DNA of 64,000 nucleotides from Bacteroidales bacterium M2 (GTDB lineage Bacteria; Bacteroidota; Bacteroidia; Bacteroidales; Muribaculaceae): assembly GCA_001689415.1 (NCBI GenBank), contig LUJM01000102.1, positions 6,988 through 70,987 on the forward strand, in the 5' to 3' direction. The notes under the pieces are model-generated. The model was given only the letters and a program-made list of their open reading frames with translations, searched no databases and was not told where the DNA came from. The translations under genes and the position numbers were made by a program. Shown in pieces: positions 18,284 to 25,634 of the stretch; positions within the stretch are counted from its first letter, which is position 1, and each line of letters starts with the position of its first letter.

Positions 18284-18916
18284 TCACACTATCTCCGGGT
18301 CGAGGGCTTTGAGGCGGGCAACGGCATCCGCGGCGATATCGAGGGCCATTGTTGCCTCGATTGGTTTGCCGCCAAAACTCAGTTCCGACGGAGCGAGCGA
18401 CGACAAATCCTCGCGGATAGCGGCATCTGTTTCGATAAAATTCCGTGGCAGGCCGTAGCGCTTCATTACCTTTACAGTGGCTGTAGCCAGTGCGCCGAGC
18501 ATCGCGGCGATTCGCGCAAGATGACCGTCGGTATCGACGGCAAGAATGCGGTGGTCATTGGCAAGCGCAGTAGCCAATACAAACAGATTTTGCAGATACG
18601 CCACATACCCCACAGGCATTTCCTCGGGGTTGGCCTTAGACAACAGGCACGTCATCAGTACCATTAGCGACGTTGCAAGGGCATCGACAGGCATATCGGC
18701 ATCGTAGAGGCACGAGATATGCGGTCGGGCAACATACATCACATATAGCGCCAGCGCAGTTCGGTCGCCTTCGGGGGCGTTGCGCAGCTCCTCGGCAGCA
18801 ACGGCAAGCTGCTCGCCGGTCCACGCCAGCAGGTCGCGGCCGTCGCCCTCCGATGCAAGGCGCTGCATTTCGGCATTGAACTCGCTTATGCGCGAGTTTA
18901 TCAGCGTTGCATCCAT
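18284..18916 (-). CDS. Unknown helical protein coupled to ribBA
   Basis: 210-residue protein, mostly alpha-helical and rich in Ala, Leu and Met, without signal peptide. A hydrophobic stretch near residues 78-95 (ALATSLMVLMTCLLSKA) could be a buried helix or membrane segment. I do not recognise the family. Its ATG shares one base with the ribBA stop codon (TAATG), so it is translated together with ribBA; this suggests but does not prove a link to riboflavin or to the next genes. A terminator-like hairpin follows. Confidence 0.75.
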   Translation of the reverse strand: MDATLINSRISEFNAEMQRLASEGDGRDLLAWTGEQLAVAAEELRNAPEGDRTALALYVMYVARPHISCLYDADMPVDALATSLMVLMTCLLSKANPEEMPVGYVAYLQNLFVLATALANDHRILAVDTDGHLARIAAMLGALATATVKVMKRYGLPRNFIETDAAIREDLSSLAPSELSFGGKPIEATMALDIAADAVARLKALDPEIV

Positions 18917-20124
18917 TACTCTACCTGGTGCAGGTCGTGACCCATACGCTCTTTCTTTGTGTGCATATAGCGCAGGTTATAGCGGTTGGGGGCGACCTCG
19001 ATAGGCACGTTTTCTACAACTTCGAGGCCATAGCCTTCGAGACCGATGCGCTTGATAGGGTTGTTGGTCATAAGGCGCATCTTGCGTATACCGAGCAGGT
19101 TGAGTATCTGCGCACCTACGCCGTAGTCGCGCTCGTCGGCATCATGGCCAAGGTGGATATTGGCCTCTACGGTATCGAGACCTTCTTCCTGCAGTTTGTA
19201 TGCCTTGATTTTATCCATAAGGCCGATTCCGCGACCTTCCTGATTGAGGTATATCACTGCTCCGCGACCTTCGGCCTCGATCATTTCCATAGCCTTGTGC
19301 AGCTGTTCGCCACAGTCGCAACGCTTCGATGCAAAAATATCGCCGGTAGCGCACGACGAATGTACGCGCACCAGTACCGGTTCGCCGTCGGCTACATCGC
19401 CTTTGATTATGGCGATATGCTCGAGGCCGTTGTTCTTCTGGCGGAAAGGTATCAGGCGGAAATGGCCGTAAGCGGTAGGCATATCTACCTCTACGCCCTG
19501 CTCTACAAGCTGCTCGGCTGCAAGGCGGTAGCTGATAAGATCACGTATCGACACCAGCTTCATATCCCACTTGTCGGCAAGTTCTCTCAGCTCGGGCAGG
19601 CGGGCCATTGTGCCGTCGTCGCTCATGATTTCCATAAGCGCGGCAGCAGGCTGAAGACCGGCAAGGCGGGCAAGGTCTACGGCGGCCTCGGTATGACCCG
19701 AACGACGCAGTACTCCGGCATCCTGGGCATAGAGTGGATTGATATGCCCCGGGCGACCGAATGTCTCGGGGGTCGACTCGGGGTCGGCAAGTGCTCGGAT
19801 TGTTGCGCAGCGGTCTTCAGCGCTAACGCCGGTTGTGCAACCTTCGAGCTTGTCGACAGTTACGGTAAAGGGTGTTCCGAGTACCGAGGTATTCTGCTCT
19901 ACCTGGTGTGGCAGTTCGAGTTCGCGGCAACGCGACAGTGTGATAGGGGCACACAGCACGCCTCGTGCATTCTTGAGCATGAAATTTACCTGCTCGGGAG
20001 TTATTTTCTCCGCTGCGACTATAAGGTCGCCTTCGTTCTCGCGATCTTCGTCGTCGACGACTATCACCATTTTGCCCTGGCGGAAATCGTCGATAGCATC
20101 CTGTATGTTGTCAAGTTTTATCAT
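18916..20124 (-). CDS. ribBA: 3,4-dihydroxy-2-butanone-4-phosphate synthase / GTP cyclohydrolase II
   Basis: Makes both precursors of riboflavin. The N-terminal half (about 1-205) is the RibB domain with the acidic motif [10 protein letters not shown] that binds magnesium; the C-terminal half (about 210-400) is GTP cyclohydrolase II with the zinc-binding cysteines in [19 protein letters not shown] and the conserved [11 protein letters not shown] loop. 402 residues, standard for the fused enzyme. It lies downstream of the LptF/LptG-like gene on the same strand and is coupled to the next unknown gene. Confidence 0.97.
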   Translation of the reverse strand: MIKLDNIQDAIDDFRQGKMVIVVDDEDRENEGDLIVAAEKITPEQVNFMLKNARGVLCAPITLSRCRELELPHQVEQNTSVLGTPFTVTVDKLEGCTTGVSAEDRCATIRALADPESTPETFGRPGHINPLYAQDAGVLRRSGHTEAAVDLARLAGLQPAAALMEIMSDDGTMARLPELRELADKWDMKLVSIRDLISYRLAAEQLVEQGVEVDMPTAYGHFRLIPFRQKNNGLEHIAIIKGDVADGEPVLVRVHSSCATGDIFASKRCDCGEQLHKAMEMIEAEGRGAVIYLNQEGRGIGLMDKIKAYKLQEEGLDTVEANIHLGHDADERDYGVGAQILNLLGIRKMRLMTNNPIKRIGLEGYGLEVVENVPIEVAPNRYNLRYMHTKKERMGHDLHQVE

Positions 20125-20165
20125 TGCTGTATATGTTTTTCACTCGGCTCGGGGGACGCGGCCTG

Positions 20166-21953
20166 TTATTCTATTTTCTTTATCAGGGCCTCGGTCGTCG
20201 CGATTATATTGTCAAGACGCCCGGGCGTTGGCTTAAATGGATATTGATTGAGGTAATTGATTACATAGATATCGGGGCTGTTGCTCAGATAGTCGACCAA
20301 TATTCCCAACGGCTGTCTCAGGTCGGCTATACCGCTGCCTGTTATGCGTCGATAGAGTTTCATATATATCGGAGCCTTGGCCAGGCGGGCCTTGGCTGCG
20401 TTGGCTTGCGCAAGGAAATCGCCAAGCATCTCGAGCGCACGGTCGCGCTCTACCTCGGTCATGCGCACCTCCTTGAGGGTGAGCGAACGCTCCATGCCCT
20501 TGCCGCGGAGGCGCATAAAGAAGTTGCGGTAGGCATCGAAGTTGAATACCGCCGAATCGCCCACGGCCTTGTAGGTAAAGAACACGCCCAATGGCATCAG
20601 TACTGCAGTACTGAGCCAGATGCCCTGCCATACCTCGAGTTTGCCGTCGCGAGCAGCCTTATAGCCCGCATTATCGATAATAAAGTATACGATAAAGAGC
20701 AACACCGATATAATCAGCGGTGTGCCTATACCGCCCTTCTTGATAATCGCGCCCAGTGGTGCACCGATAAAGAAGAAGATAATACATGCAAACGACAGTG
20801 TAAATTTCTTCTGCATTTCGATATCGTGGCGACGCATCATCTTGGCCTGTTCTTCAAGCATAAGGCTGCGGTATACATACTCCTGGCGCTGGCGCTTTGC
20901 CCGGGCAAGGGCCTGCGAGATATACGATTTGGCCGATGCCGGAGTGGGCGCGGCAAACAATGAGTCGAGGTCGTAGGGCTTGTCTACGGCAACATCTCCT
21001 ACAGCCTCTAACACTGTATTACCGCCTTGCAGCACTGTACGTGTAGGCTTGATTCCGAACGACCCGGCCTCAAGAAGTTCGCGGGCATATACGTTACCTA
21101 TCGAGTCTACCTGGTGGCCGATTGAGTCTATCGAATGGCGCAGCTGCGATATATTCTGGCCAACATACAAGGCTCGCACGCCCCCCTCGTCGATTCGGTT
21201 GAAGTTGGCATCGAAGGGGAAGTATATTTCCTTGCGGGTGAAGTGTTCGCGACGGAACGGAAGGTAGCGAGAATTGCCCGAGCCCATGGAGTTGTCGCGC
21301 ATATTCTCGAACATCTCGCCCGAATGAAGGTCGAGGAAAAGGCGCGTCTTGTCCTCGGTGAAATTGAACTGTCCGGAGTCGGCAAGGATTACGCGGGTAT
21401 TGTCGAGTCCGCGCGACAGGTCGTAGATTATCATGCCGTAGAGCATACCGGTCTCGGTATTTTTGCGCTCTACATAGAGGTTCATATTCGGTATCTGGTC
21501 GTAAAATGAACGCTCGGGAATCTCGACTTCGGGCGATTTCTGTCGCACCGAGAACATCAGCGTCCACATCTTGGTCTGCGCCACCGGCAGCACGTTGTTC
21601 TGGAAGAAAAACGCCCCCACGGCAACAAAACCCATTAGCCATATCAGCGGCCTCATGATGCGGAATAGCGATATACCCGACGCCTTCATGGCGGTTAGCT
21701 CGAATTTCTCGCCAAGATTGCCGAATACCATAAGGCTCGCAAGCAGCACCGCCAAAGGCAATGCCGTTGGCACCATGGTCAACGCGGCATAGAAAAACAA
21801 CTCTGCGATTACGCTGACCGACAAGCCCTTGCCTACAAGGTCGTCGACAAAGCGCCACAAGAATTGCATCAGTACGATAAAGAGGCAGATAAAAAACGTC
21901 ATCGCAAGCAACGGTAAAAACCGCTGCAGCATATACGAGTATAAACGCTTCAT
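20166..21953 (-). CDS. LptF/LptG-family lipopolysaccharide export permease
   Basis: Inner-membrane component of the LPS transport machine (YjgP/YjgQ family). Six hydrophobic segments are expected: three within about residues 10-110 and three between about 390 and 480, with a large periplasmic beta-rich part between. At 595 residues it is longer than the ~360-residue enterobacterial proteins because of an extended middle and a ~90-residue C-terminal cytoplasmic tail, as is usual in Bacteroidetes. I start at the ATG at 21953 (MKRLYSYMLQRF); an ATG two codons earlier is also possible. A TATCTTTG box lies just upstream on the same strand at 22013-22020. Confidence 0.9.
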   Translation of the reverse strand: MKRLYSYMLQRFLPLLAMTFFICLFIVLMQFLWRFVDDLVGKGLSVSVIAELFFYAALTMVPTALPLAVLLASLMVFGNLGEKFELTAMKASGISLFRIMRPLIWLMGFVAVGAFFFQNNVLPVAQTKMWTLMFSVRQKSPEVEIPERSFYDQIPNMNLYVERKNTETGMLYGMIIYDLSRGLDNTRVILADSGQFNFTEDKTRLFLDLHSGEMFENMRDNSMGSGNSRYLPFRREHFTRKEIYFPFDANFNRIDEGGVRALYVGQNISQLRHSIDSIGHQVDSIGNVYARELLEAGSFGIKPTRTVLQGGNTVLEAVGDVAVDKPYDLDSLFAAPTPASAKSYISQALARAKRQRQEYVYRSLMLEEQAKMMRRHDIEMQKKFTLSFACIIFFFIGAPLGAIIKKGGIGTPLIISVLLFIVYFIIDNAGYKAARDGKLEVWQGIWLSTAVLMPLGVFFTYKAVGDSAVFNFDAYRNFFMRLRGKGMERSLTLKEVRMTEVERDRALEMLGDFLAQANAAKARLAKAPIYMKLYRRITGSGIADLRQPLGILVDYLSNSPDIYVINYLNQYPFKPTPGRLDNIIATTEALIKKIE

Positions 21954-22027
21954 TATCATTTCCTTTTTATCTTTCGCTATCAGGCTGTATGCCTGTCGGC
22001 ATTAACAGCATGCAAAGATAATGATTT

Positions 22028-22948
22028 TTAGCGAAACAGCCTACAAAAGGGCTTCGCTAATGCTGCCGCACCCCTCAGTCCGTGGCGCGTATGCTCGTAG
22101 GCAAAGCGGAGCAAGAGCCCTCGCAGGCCGCCGTACCGGCCAAGAAGCGAGCTCATCAGCTCAGCCCCTCGCTCATTTCCGGCGCGTGTACTGAGCCCGT
22201 ATTCTATTGCCCGCTTGATATCGGTCCAATACTCTTGGCCTGTGGTGGCGGCTATAGATTGCAGGGCCGGCTCTATCCGGGCCGGGTCGGCACAATATGT
22301 ACCGGTTATCGACCCGGCATGCTCTCGCACCTCTACCCCGGACATTCCGCGATAATAAACCGTTGCACCGTCGGCAAGCATACGCGCTCCAAGTTCGATA
22401 TCATCCCAGTAGCCTACATTCTCATTCCACCCCCCTACCTTACGCACCAACTCTGTGCGGGCACACCAGCGTTCAGTTGCCATTGCCCCATGGAAAAGAT
22501 TGTTCCACTGCATATCGCGCCCATAGAAGCGGTTTACACGGCTGCCCGTGCCGTCGCTGCTCGTATAGTCCCAGCCTATTATGTCGGCCTCGTGATGCGC
22601 CGATATCGCGGCCAAGGCTTCGGCAACATGCGTCGGTGGCATGGTATCGTCGGAGTCGAAAAACATCACCCTGTCGCTCTTCACCAGCGACAGGCCGCAA
22701 TTACGAGCTGCTGATGCCCCGGGAGTAGCGCAACGGGCTACTATGATATCAAGCCCCTTTCGGCTTGCCCGGCTTTGCCATTCCGTCAAAAGCTCGTAGC
22801 TGCCGTCGGTCGAGTTATTATCCACCATGATAATCTCGATATCGCGAGCCGTCTGAGCGGCAAGCGAATCAAGTGTAGGACCCATTATCGAGGCACGGTT
22901 GTACACTGGCACAACCACACTAATCTGAGGATATTCCGACGGCTTCAT
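22028..22948 (-). CDS. Glycosyltransferase family 2
   Basis: GT-A fold transferase of 306 residues that probably adds a sugar to a surface polysaccharide or lipid. The N-terminus has the nucleotide-binding strand ISVVVPVYNRA, the DNNSTDGS loop (about 41-48), and the metal-binding FDSDD motif near residue 92. The C-terminal ~80 residues are helical and hydrophobic without clear membrane spans. No polysaccharide cluster surrounds it. The promoter just upstream puts the RNA start almost on the ATG, suggesting a leaderless message. Confidence 0.92.
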   Translation of the reverse strand: MKPSEYPQISVVVPVYNRASIMGPTLDSLAAQTARDIEIIMVDNNSTDGSYELLTEWQSRASRKGLDIIVARCATPGASAARNCGLSLVKSDRVMFFDSDDTMPPTHVAEALAAISAHHEADIIGWDYTSSDGTGSRVNRFYGRDMQWNNLFHGAMATERWCARTELVRKVGGWNENVGYWDDIELGARMLADGATVYYRGMSGVEVREHAGSITGTYCADPARIEPALQSIAATTGQEYWTDIKRAIEYGLSTRAGNERGAELMSSLLGRYGGLRGLLLRFAYEHTRHGLRGAAALAKPFCRLFR

Positions 22949-22952
22949 TGAG

Positions 22953-22984
22953 CAAAAGTAAGCAAAAAAAACTACTTCAACAAA
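22953..22984 (-). promoter_or_regulatory. Promoter of glycosyltransferase gene
   Basis: On the minus strand TTTG (22981-22984), a 20-base spacer and TACTTTTG (22953-22960) match the Bacteroidota consensus. The ATG is at 22948, only five bases from the -7 box. Confidence 0.7.
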
Positions 22985-23143
22985 TATACCGACTTGACCC
23001 TAAATATGAATCTTAACTAATTTGGTTAAAATATATCAAGACTATCAACGCTTTTATCAATAATTTGTTATACCTTTACAGTTGCATCCTGCAACCGGCA
23101 TAAACACTAATTACTAAACTCTAAACTATAAAGCCTAACTAAC

Positions 23144-24142
23144 ATGGAATTTCTTAGCAACGACAAACTGCTTATCGTCGGCGCCGCCGGCATGATAGGC
23201 TCAAACATGGCTCAGACCGCCATGATGATGCACCTTACTCCTAATATTACTATCTACGACCCATATGCACCCGCTCTCGAAGGCGTGGCCGAAGAGCTTT
23301 ACGCATGCGCATTCGAGGGTGTAAACCTCAAATTCACTTCCGATGTAAAAGAGGCTTTCACCGGTGCTAAATATATAGTTTCGTCAGGTGGTGCTGCCCG
23401 TAAGGCCGGCATGACCCGCGAAGACCTACTCAAAGGCAACGCTGCTATCGCCGAAGAATTTGGCAAAAACGTTCGCGCATACTGCCCCGATGTAAAGCAC
23501 GTAGTGGTTATCTTCAACCCCGCCGACATCACCGGCCTTATCACACTGCTGTATTCGGGTCTTAAGCCTTCGCAGGTTTCTACCCTGGCCGCTCTCGACA
23601 GCACTCGCCTGCGCTACGAACTCTCGAAGCACTTCAACATTTGCCCCGACAAGGTGGTTAACGCCCGCACATACGGCGGTCACGGCGAACAAATGGCAGT
23701 TTTCGCATCCACCACAACTGTCGACGGTCGCGCTCTGACCGACATTATCGGCACCGAAGAACTACCCGACGGCGAATGGGAAGAACTAAAAGGCCGTGTA
23801 ATACAAGGTGGCAAACACATCATCGAACTCCGCGGTCGCTCTTCTTTCCAGAGCCCGGCATACCTATCTATCGAGATGATTGCGGCTGCTATGGGTGGCA
23901 AGCCTTTCCGCTGGCCGGTTGGAACATACGTTAACAACGGTCACTTCGACCACATAATGATGGCCATGGAGACCACTGTCGACGCCACCGGCACACACTA
24001 CCACGAAGTCGAAGGAACACCCAAAGAACGTCAGGAACTCGAAGACAGCTACAAACACCTCTGCAAACTCCGCGACGAAGTAATCGAAATGGGCGTCCTG
24101 CCACCCATTAGCGAATGGAAAAACCTCAACCCCAACGTATAA
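23144..24142 (+). CDS. mdh: Malate dehydrogenase (LDH/MDH superfamily)
   Basis: NAD-dependent interconversion of malate and oxaloacetate; in fermenting Bacteroidales it acts in the reductive branch toward fumarate and succinate. The N-terminus carries the Rossmann motif IVGAAGMIGSN (about 8-18); the substrate-binding NPADI segment, and the catalytic histidine region YGGHGEQM follow. 332 residues, normal. Monocistronic: a strong hairpin terminator follows the stop. A weak TACCTTTA box is visible at 23071-23078. The malate preference is inferred; lactate dehydrogenase is the main alternative. Confidence 0.88.
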   Translation: MEFLSNDKLLIVGAAGMIGSNMAQTAMMMHLTPNITIYDPYAPALEGVAEELYACAFEGVNLKFTSDVKEAFTGAKYIVSSGGAARKAGMTREDLLKGNAAIAEEFGKNVRAYCPDVKHVVVIFNPADITGLITLLYSGLKPSQVSTLAALDSTRLRYELSKHFNICPDKVVNARTYGGHGEQMAVFASTTTVDGRALTDIIGTEELPDGEWEELKGRVIQGGKHIIELRGRSSFQSPAYLSIEMIAAAMGGKPFRWPVGTYVNNGHFDHIMMAMETTVDATGTHYHEVEGTPKERQELEDSYKHLCKLRDEVIEMGVLPPISEWKNLNPNV

Positions 24143-24148
24143 GATAAC

Positions 24149-24180
24149 AAGAGCTTGGTCCAAAAAGCCAAGCTCTTTTC
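24149..24180 (+). terminator. Intrinsic terminator of mdh
   Basis: AAGAGCTTGG pairs perfectly with CCAAGCTCTT, followed by TTC, seven bases after the stop codon. Confidence 0.85.
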
Positions 24181-24252
24181 ATATCCCCACCACGCAAAGC
24201 CATAATTTTTGTCCCAAGCGCTGAGCTTCAGCGAAGCACCCCCTATAACAAC

Positions 24253-24280
24253 AAAAGCGCCGGATCGTAAGACCCGGCGT
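24253..24280 (-). terminator. Terminator of tRNA-Asn pair
   Basis: Read on the minus strand, ACGCCGG and CCGGCGC pair (one G-U) and are followed by TTTT. It starts a few bases beyond the second tRNA-Asn and ends that transcript. Confidence 0.75.
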
Positions 24281-24283
24281 TTG

Positions 24284-24357
24284 CGCTTCAAGATGGACTC
24301 GAACCAACGACCCTCTGATTAACAGTCAGATGCTCTAACCGACTGAGCTATTGAAGC
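24284..24357 (-). tRNA. tRNA-Asn (anticodon GTT), distal copy
   Basis: 74-nt cloverleaf on the minus strand: acceptor GCTTCAA/TTGAAGC, D-arm GCTC/GAGC, anticodon arm TCTGA/TCAGA with loop CTGTTAA (GTT), T-arm GTTGG/CCATC with one U-U mismatch around TTCGAGT, discriminator G. CCA is not encoded. Identical to the copy 100 bp upstream and co-transcribed with it. Confidence 0.96.
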
Positions 24358-24383
24358 TTATGTGCTTTGTGATAATGATTTTG

Positions 24384-24457
24384 CGCTTCAAGATGGACTC
24401 GAACCAACGACCCTCTGATTAACAGTCAGATGCTCTAACCGACTGAGCTATTGAAGC
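24384..24457 (-). tRNA. tRNA-Asn (anticodon GTT), proximal copy
   Basis: Same 74-nt sequence as the neighbouring tRNA-Asn, base for base, including the T-stem mismatch and discriminator G. It is the first of the two in the transcript, 26 bases downstream of the spacer after a consensus promoter. Confidence 0.96.
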
Positions 24458-24488
24458 GAAAAGCGCTGCCCTCTTGGGCTTTGCGGTG

Positions 24489-24519
24489 CAAAGTTACGCT
24501 AAATTTTTAAACTGACAAA
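24489..24519 (-). promoter_or_regulatory. Promoter of tRNA-Asn pair
   Basis: On the minus strand TTTG (24516-24519), 19 bases, then TAACTTTG (24489-24496). The same TAACTTTGCACCGCAAA context precedes tRNA-Cys. Confidence 0.8.
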
Positions 24520-24539
24520 ATTTTTTCTTACTTTTTTAC

Positions 24540-25088
24540 TCAGAAAGTTTCAACTTCCTCCAATTTCACTCCTCGTTTGTCTTTTTCTGACAAAATCATC
24601 TCCTCATCTGCGACCGGCCAAACGATACCAAGAGCCGGGTCTGACAGCAGCAACGTGCGTTCGCTCGACGGATCGTAGTAATTATCCACCTTATAGAGAA
24701 AGCGGGCTGTGTCGCTAACCACGGCAAAGCCATGGGCAAATCCTCGTGGCACAAATAACTGACGGCCGTTCTCATCGCTCAACTCTACGGCCAAATGACG
24801 GCCAAAGGTTGGAGAAGTCTTGCGCAAATCAACCACTACATCGACTATAGCGCCTCTGCATACCCTCACCAACTTGGCCTGGGCCGACTTGCCCGCCTGA
24901 AAATGTAGACCGCGAACCGTACCCCGAACCGACTCCGACTCATTTTCCTGCACAAAGTCTACGTCCAATCCGGTAGCTTCGGCAAAAGAGTCCGCACGGA
25001 AAGTCTCGCTGAAATAACCTCGCGCATCTCGATGACGAACAGGTTCTATTAGCCACACGCCGGGCAATTCCAAGGCTGTGTATTTCAT
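24540..25088 (-). CDS. rfbC: dTDP-4-dehydrorhamnose 3,5-epimerase
   Basis: Cupin-fold epimerase that makes dTDP-4-keto-L-rhamnose for surface polysaccharide. Signatures include GYFSETFRADSF near the N-terminus, GTVRGLHFQ (about 55-63) with the catalytic His, the VVVDLRKTSPTFG strand, and FVPRGFAHGFAVVSD. 182 residues, typical. No other rml genes are in the window, so the gene stands apart from the rest of its pathway. It lies 22 bp downstream of folK on the same strand. Confidence 0.95.
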   Translation of the reverse strand: MKYTALELPGVWLIEPVRHRDARGYFSETFRADSFAEATGLDVDFVQENESESVRGTVRGLHFQAGKSAQAKLVRVCRGAIVDVVVDLRKTSPTFGRHLAVELSDENGRQLFVPRGFAHGFAVVSDTARFLYKVDNYYDPSSERTLLLSDPALGIVWPVADEEMILSEKDKRGVKLEEVETF

Positions 25089-25110
25089 ATTTCTTATAAT
25101 TATCGCTTTT

Positions 25111-25563
25111 TCAGCTTATTAAGTTTATATTAGTCAATTCGCCCAACGGCACAGTTACAAAATCGCGCATATGTGCTCGCGGATGAGGCACCTCAAGTCG
25201 GTCGGTAGCAAAGTGCCGGCCGTCAATACCGATAATATCTATATCGATTTCGCGGTCGCGATACGTGCCGTCGGCATTACGATGCGGCATCGACGATATT
25301 TCTCGCTCTATCTCCTGCAAGCTATCGAGCAACGCCTCGGCCTCGCCGACACTCCATGCCTCGCTTCGCTCATAGCGCAATGCCACTACGATATTGAGAA
25401 AATCATTTTCCGACTCAAAGCCCCAAGGCTCGCTGCGATAGAACGACGACGTTCGCACCGCCAACACCGGCAGGCGCATAGCTACCAACGCTACCGCTCG
25501 CCCTATCAGCGCTGCGCGGTCTCCGCTGTTTGAGCCTATGCCGAGATAAACTGTCGAAATCAT
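25111..25563 (-). CDS. folK: 2-amino-4-hydroxy-6-hydroxymethyldihydropteridine pyrophosphokinase
   Basis: Folate-pathway kinase that transfers pyrophosphate from ATP to hydroxymethyldihydropterin. The start at 25563 gives MISTVYLGIGSNSGDR, the standard HPPK N-terminus; the open frame runs 14 codons further but without family similarity. Conserved SSFYRSEPWGFESENDFLN and the ATP/magnesium motif region YRDREIDIDI with its DxD aspartates are present, as is VPHPRAHMRDFV. 150 residues. Lies between infB's terminator hairpin and rfbC. Confidence 0.95.
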   Translation of the reverse strand: MISTVYLGIGSNSGDRAALIGRAVALVAMRLPVLAVRTSSFYRSEPWGFESENDFLNIVVALRYERSEAWSVGEAEALLDSLQEIEREISSMPHRNADGTYRDREIDIDIIGIDGRHFATDRLEVPHPRAHMRDFVTVPLGELTNINLIS

Positions 25564-25580
25564 AACAGGGAAATATCGAA

Positions 25581-25612
25581 GGAGCGCGTCACCGACCTTC
25601 GGCACGCGCTCC
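25581..25612 (-). terminator. Hairpin after infB
   Basis: GGAGCGCGT pairs perfectly with ACGCGCTCC around a 14-base loop, 22 bases beyond the infB stop. The T-tract is interrupted on the minus strand, so efficiency is uncertain and readthrough into folK is possible. Confidence 0.55.
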
Positions 25613-25634
25613 TGTCTTTTATTATCGCTGCACC

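Noticed and set aside
18907..20247. 446-codon open frame on the plus strand
   Set aside because: Antisense shadow of ribBA, which has all its motifs intact.
24284..24457. Direct repeats with a 100-bp period, CRISPR-like at first sight
   Set aside because: They are two identical tRNA-Asn genes with full cloverleaf structure; no cas gene is nearby.
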